This document shows positions 60,067-64,000 of a stretch of DNA of 64,000 bases, piece by piece. Made by a program: the position numbers and the translations under genes. Source of the DNA: Campylobacteraceae bacterium (GTDB lineage Bacteria > Campylobacterota > Campylobacteria > Campylobacterales > Sulfurovaceae); assembly GCA_027038275.1 (NCBI GenBank), contig JALVXC010000002.1, positions 1-64,000 of the forward strand, in the 5' to 3' direction. The notes under the pieces are model-generated. The model saw only the letters and a list, made by a program, of their open reading frames with translations. It was not told the DNA's origin and did not search any database. Position 1 is the first letter of the stretch; every line of letters starts with the position of its first letter.

Positions 60067-60690
60067 ATGAGTTTAGAACAATTTAAAAACAGAAATGTTG
60101 GAACGCAGAACTACGTTAAGCTAGATTTAGACCATACTCCAACGAGTGGTTGGTGTCAGTTTAAACAGGTAGTTAAAAGAACATTTAAACCAGAGCTTTT
60201 TGTAGGGCTTTGGGTAACTTTAAGAGAGATGATTAATGCTCTCTTTAGAGGTAAAATGCATACAACACAGTATCCATTTGAGAAGTTACCAATCTCTCCA
60301 AGATATAGAGCTATCCATGATATGCTTCGTCTATTGGAGTCAGGACACTATCGATGTATTGGTTGTGGTCTTTGTGAGAAGATTTGTATCGCTAACTGTA
60401 TTACAATGGAGACACGTTATGATGAAAATCAAAGAAAAGAGGTATCTGAGTATACCATTAACTTTGGTCGTTGTATCTTCTGTGGTTACTGTGCAGAGGT
60501 TTGTCCTGAATTAGCTATTGTTCATGGACAACGTTATGAGACAGCTTCAGAGCAGAGAGCTAGTTTCTCGTTATTTGAAGATATGTTAACCCCGATTGAC
60601 CAGTTGAATCTTCAACAAGAGTATCAAGGGTTTGGTGCAGTTAGTCCAAATGCCGATGAAAATATTAAAAAAACGCCATTGGCATACTAA
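60067..60690 (+). CDS. nuoI: NADH-quinone oxidoreductase subunit I
   Basis: CIGCGLCEKICIANCI, CIFCGYCAEVCPELAI; ATG at 60067 rather than ORF-track 59974. Confidence 0.97.
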   Translation: MSLEQFKNRNVGTQNYVKLDLDHTPTSGWCQFKQVVKRTFKPELFVGLWVTLREMINALFRGKMHTTQYPFEKLPISPRYRAIHDMLRLLESGHYRCIGCGLCEKICIANCITMETRYDENQRKEVSEYTINFGRCIFCGYCAEVCPELAIVHGQRYETASEQRASFSLFEDMLTPIDQLNLQQEYQGFGAVSPNADENIKKTPLAY

Positions 60691-60702
60691 AAGGAGAAGG
60701 AA

Positions 60703-61272
60703 ATGTATGAATTTATAGCCTTTTACATCTTTGCGATTGCAACAACAATTCTGTTTGTTATAACCGTAATGAGTAAAAATGTACTCTACTCCATGACATC
60801 TCTAGCAGCTGGAATGGTTTTGATTTCTGGATTCTTCTTCCTTTTGGGAGCAGATTTCCTAGGTGTTGTTCAACTTATTGTATATGTGGGGGCTGTTATG
60901 GCTCTTTACGCCTTTGCAATGATGTTCTTTGATGCAACTAAAAATGTAAAAGAGAAGCACCAAAATCCTGCTTTAGTATTTCTACTTGGTGGGTTAATGG
61001 CACTTGTATTTGTAATTATGTTCTCTGCACCAGTAATTGGTGACAACATTCAAGCACTCTACCCAATAGAAGATGGTGTTGGTAATGCACAAGCTGTTGG
61101 TATGGTTCTCTTTACTAAATATCTTGTACCTTTTGAGGTGGCAGCTGTAATGCTACTTGTAGCAATGATTGCAGGAATTATCTTAGCAGGTAAGAAGATG
61201 GACTACTCTTTAACAAAGTCTGAAGCTATTGATGAAGAGATGAATGTGGAACTTAAAAAAGGAGAAGAGTAA
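60703..61272 (+). CDS. nuoJ: NADH-quinone oxidoreductase subunit J
   Basis: GVVQLIVYVGAVMALYAFAMMF. Confidence 0.96.
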   Translation: MYEFIAFYIFAIATTILFVITVMSKNVLYSMTSLAAGMVLISGFFFLLGADFLGVVQLIVYVGAVMALYAFAMMFFDATKNVKEKHQNPALVFLLGGLMALVFVIMFSAPVIGDNIQALYPIEDGVGNAQAVGMVLFTKYLVPFEVAAVMLLVAMIAGIILAGKKMDYSLTKSEAIDEEMNVELKKGEE

Positions 61273-61574
61273 TGATTGGTGTAAATCACTATCTGATACT
61301 ATCAGGCTTACTGTTTAGTATAGGATTTATGGGTGTACTTAGAAGAAAAAATCTTTTGATGCTCTTCTTTGCTACAGAAGTTATGCTAAATGCTGTAAAT
61401 ATTGCTTTTGCAGCAATTGGTAGCTACTATGGTGACTTGTCAGGGCAGATGTTTGCCTTTTTCATCATTGCTGTTGCAGCCTCAGAGGTGGCTGTTGGTT
61501 TGGGGCTTTTAATCCTACTCTATAAGAAGTATGGTTCATTAGACCTTGAAGTTATCTCATCAATGAAAGGATAG
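61272..61574 (+). CDS. nuoK: NADH-quinone oxidoreductase subunit K
   Basis: GVLRRKNLLMLFFATEVMLNAVNIAF. Confidence 0.97.
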   Translation: MIGVNHYLILSGLLFSIGFMGVLRRKNLLMLFFATEVMLNAVNIAFAAIGSYYGDLSGQMFAFFIIAVAASEVAVGLGLLILLYKKYGSLDLEVISSMKG

Positions 61575-61579
61575 GAAGA

Positions 61580-63490
61580 ATGGAAAATTTGGTATATGTA
61601 GCACTCTTTGCTCCTTTTGTTGGGTCATTGTTTGCTGGACTATTTTTTGCAAGAAGTCCAAAGACGCATCTAGTAGGTGTTGTTAACTCTACGCTTATTG
61701 GACTTGCATTTATTGCCTCTGTAATATTAGCACTACATGTTGCAGAGCAGGGGTCAGTTCATGTTACTATGATGACATGGATTGACATTGGTGATTTAAA
61801 TATCCCATTTGGTTTTAAGGTAGATGAGGTCTCTGTTACCATGATGTTAGTTGTTACTTTGGTCTCTACAATTGTACACATCTACTCAACAGGCTACATG
61901 GACCATGACAGAGCCTACAACCGTTTCTTTGCTTACCTTTCAGCATTTGTCTTCTCTATGATGATTTTGGTCATGAGTGACAACTTTGCTGGGTTGTTTA
62001 TAGGTTGGGAAGGTGTTGGGGTTTGTTCTTGGTTACTTATTGGTTTTTGGTATCACAAAGCAGACAGACCATTTGAAGAGAACCCATCAATCTCACCATC
62101 TTGGGCAGCAAATGAGGCGTTTATTATGAACCGTGTAGCTGACCTTGGAATGTTGGTTGGTATCTTCCTTATCTATTGGAATATTGGTTCTTTACAATAT
62201 GATGTTGTATTTGAATCACTTAAAAATTTAGATAGTGGAACTCTTGTAGCAATTGCAATTGCTCTGTTTATTGGTGCAATGGGTAAATCGGCTCAATTCC
62301 CACTCCATACATGGCTTACTGATGCTATGGAAGGACCTACACCTGTTTCTGCATTGATTCACGCAGCAACTATGGTAACAGCAGGGGTATTTTTAGTTAT
62401 TCGTGCAAACCCTCTCTACTCATTAGATGCTGTTCATGGAGTTTCAATGTTTATCGCTTCTCTTGGTGCATTTGTTGCATTCTATGCAGCCTCAATGGCA
62501 CTAAGTGCAAGAGATATTAAACGTATTGTTGCTCTCTCAACCCTTTCACAGTTAGGGTACATGTTTGCAGCAGCTGGTCTTGGTGCTTACTGGATTGCTC
62601 TTTTTCACCTTGCAGCTCACGCATTCTTTAAAGCTCTTCTCTTCTTGGGGGCTGGTAACGTTATGCATGCAATGGATGATGAACTTGACATCTTTAAGAT
62701 GGGTGGTATGAAAAAGGTAATGTTTGGCTCTTATGTCTATATGTTTATAGCTTCATTCGCTTTAGCAGGTCTTCCATTTATGGCAGGTTTCTACTCAAAA
62801 GATGCAATTATTGAGAGTGCATTTAATGATGGCTCATATATTATTTGGTTTATTTTAGTTGTTACTGCTGGTATGACAGCCTTCTATAGCTTTAGACAAG
62901 TATTCTTTATATTCCATGGTGAAGAGCGTTATAAAGCTTTAGGTTTCCACCCACACGATATGTACAAGTATGTATTAGTTGCAATGTCTCCATTAGCTAT
63001 TCTTGCTATTACATTTGGTTGGTTTATGGATGACTACCATGAGTTTATTACAAGATTACTTCCTGATTATGAGATGAGTCATCATACTCACCATTTAGCT
63101 CCATACTTAGGAGGATTAGTTATTGTCTTAGCAGTGACTGGAATTATTATAGCATATAAGAAATATGCAGGTAGAGGTGAAAAAGCTTGGAAGAGAGATG
63201 AGGAGTTTGAACAATCATTCCTCTATAAATTGGTATCAAACCAGTACTATGTACCACACTTCTATGACCAATATATTGTTCAGCCATATAAGATTGCATC
63301 TGCAAAATTCTGGGAGCTAGATAAAGCAGTGGTTGATGGTTTTGTAGACTTTATTGGTAAAGGTGCATACAAAACAGGTGATATCTCAAGAGGAATGCAA
63401 AATGGTAACCTCTCATCATACCTTAACTGGATGGGTGTTGGTGCTATGATTTTAGTTCTTATTGCTGTAATATCATCGGTAATAGGGTAA
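61580..63490 (+). CDS. nuoL: NADH-quinone oxidoreductase subunit L
   Basis: WEGVGVCSWLLIGFWY, AMEGPTPVSALIHAATMVTAGVFLVIR. Confidence 0.98.
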   Translation: MENLVYVALFAPFVGSLFAGLFFARSPKTHLVGVVNSTLIGLAFIASVILALHVAEQGSVHVTMMTWIDIGDLNIPFGFKVDEVSVTMMLVVTLVSTIVHIYSTGYMDHDRAYNRFFAYLSAFVFSMMILVMSDNFAGLFIGWEGVGVCSWLLIGFWYHKADRPFEENPSISPSWAANEAFIMNRVADLGMLVGIFLIYWNIGSLQYDVVFESLKNLDSGTLVAIAIALFIGAMGKSAQFPLHTWLTDAMEGPTPVSALIHAATMVTAGVFLVIRANPLYSLDAVHGVSMFIASLGAFVAFYAASMALSARDIKRIVALSTLSQLGYMFAAAGLGAYWIALFHLAAHAFFKALLFLGAGNVMHAMDDELDIFKMGGMKKVMFGSYVYMFIASFALAGLPFMAGFYSKDAIIESAFNDGSYIIWFILVVTAGMTAFYSFRQVFFIFHGEERYKALGFHPHDMYKYVLVAMSPLAILAITFGWFMDDYHEFITRLLPDYEMSHHTHHLAPYLGGLVIVLAVTGIIIAYKKYAGRGEKAWKRDEEFEQSFLYKLVSNQYYVPHFYDQYIVQPYKIASAKFWELDKAVVDGFVDFIGKGAYKTGDISRGMQNGNLSSYLNWMGVGAMILVLIAVISSVIG

Positions 63491-63500
63491 GGGAGAAGAG

Positions 63501-64000
63501 ATGGATAGTATATTAAGTATATTAATATTTTTCCCTGCATTAGCAGGGTTTTTAGGATTTGTTGTAGATAAAAATTCAGCAAAGGTTTATGGAATATCTG
63601 TAGCTGCAATTGAGTTGATACTCTCTCTTGTATTATGGGGAAAATTTGACCTTAATAATGCAGGAATGCAGTTTGTTGAAAAGATAGATATTATTCCTCA
63701 GTTTGGTATCTCTTACAATGTAGGAGTAGATGGAATTTCACTTTTTATCATTATTATGGCTGCATTGATTACACTTCTTGGAATTATCTTACTTAGAGAT
63801 GACACTAAAAATATGAAAAATATGATTGTCTCTCTACTCTTTTTAGAGATGACCATGGTAGGTGTTTTCCTTACATTAGATGCAGTTATGTTCTACCTAT
63901 TTTGGGAACTTTCATTAGTTCCAATGCTTTACATCATTGGTGCATGGGGTGGACCAGATAGAGTTTATGCTGCTGTTAAGTTCTTCTTGTATACCTTTGC
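63501..64000 (+). CDS. nuoM: NADH-quinone oxidoreductase subunit M (truncated by window end)
   Basis: MDSILSILIFFPALAGFLGF...FYLFWELSLVPMLYIIGAWGG. Confidence 0.95.
   Translation, partial: MDSILSILIFFPALAGFLGFVVDKNSAKVYGISVAAIELILSLVLWGKFDLNNAGMQFVEKIDIIPQFGISYNVGVDGISLFIIIMAALITLLGIILLRDDTKNMKNMIVSLLFLEMTMVGVFLTLDAVMFYLFWELSLVPMLYIIGAWGGPDRVYAAVKFFLYTF

Overview
The window is a 64 kb AT-rich chromosomal segment from a Campylobacterota (epsilonproteobacterial) genome; a Sulfurovum/Sulfurimonas-like source is an inference from gene content. Backbone blocks: the 3' end of leuC; tRNA-Thr/Tyr/Gly/Thr-tuf-rpmG-tRNA-Trp-secE-nusG-rplKAJL-rpoBC; rpsL-rpsG-fusA; hisH...hisA-prmA-ftsH; leuA; and a nuoA-M respiratory operon cut off by the window end. 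Accessory or unusual elements: a 1878-aa SdrD-B/DUF11/CshA-repeat surface protein with a possible thioester-like domain; a two-gene OLD-like ATPase + TOPRIM-like cassette inside the his cluster behind a REP-like palindrome; a leucine-rich leader peptide (LeuL-like attenuator) before leuA that the ORF track missed; a structured rplL-rpoB intergenic region with two hairpins sharing a loop and showing a compensatory stem change; a 63-nt perfect palindrome beside a recognisable L10 leader; a GluR0-like channel without a TVGYG filter; a peptidoglycan-degradation cluster (NamZ-like + two amidases); and a Nuo complex with a NuoF/GltD-like hybrid and two NuoG paralogues. No CRISPR array, rRNA or transposase gene was seen. 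All family calls come from reading motifs by eye; no searches were run.
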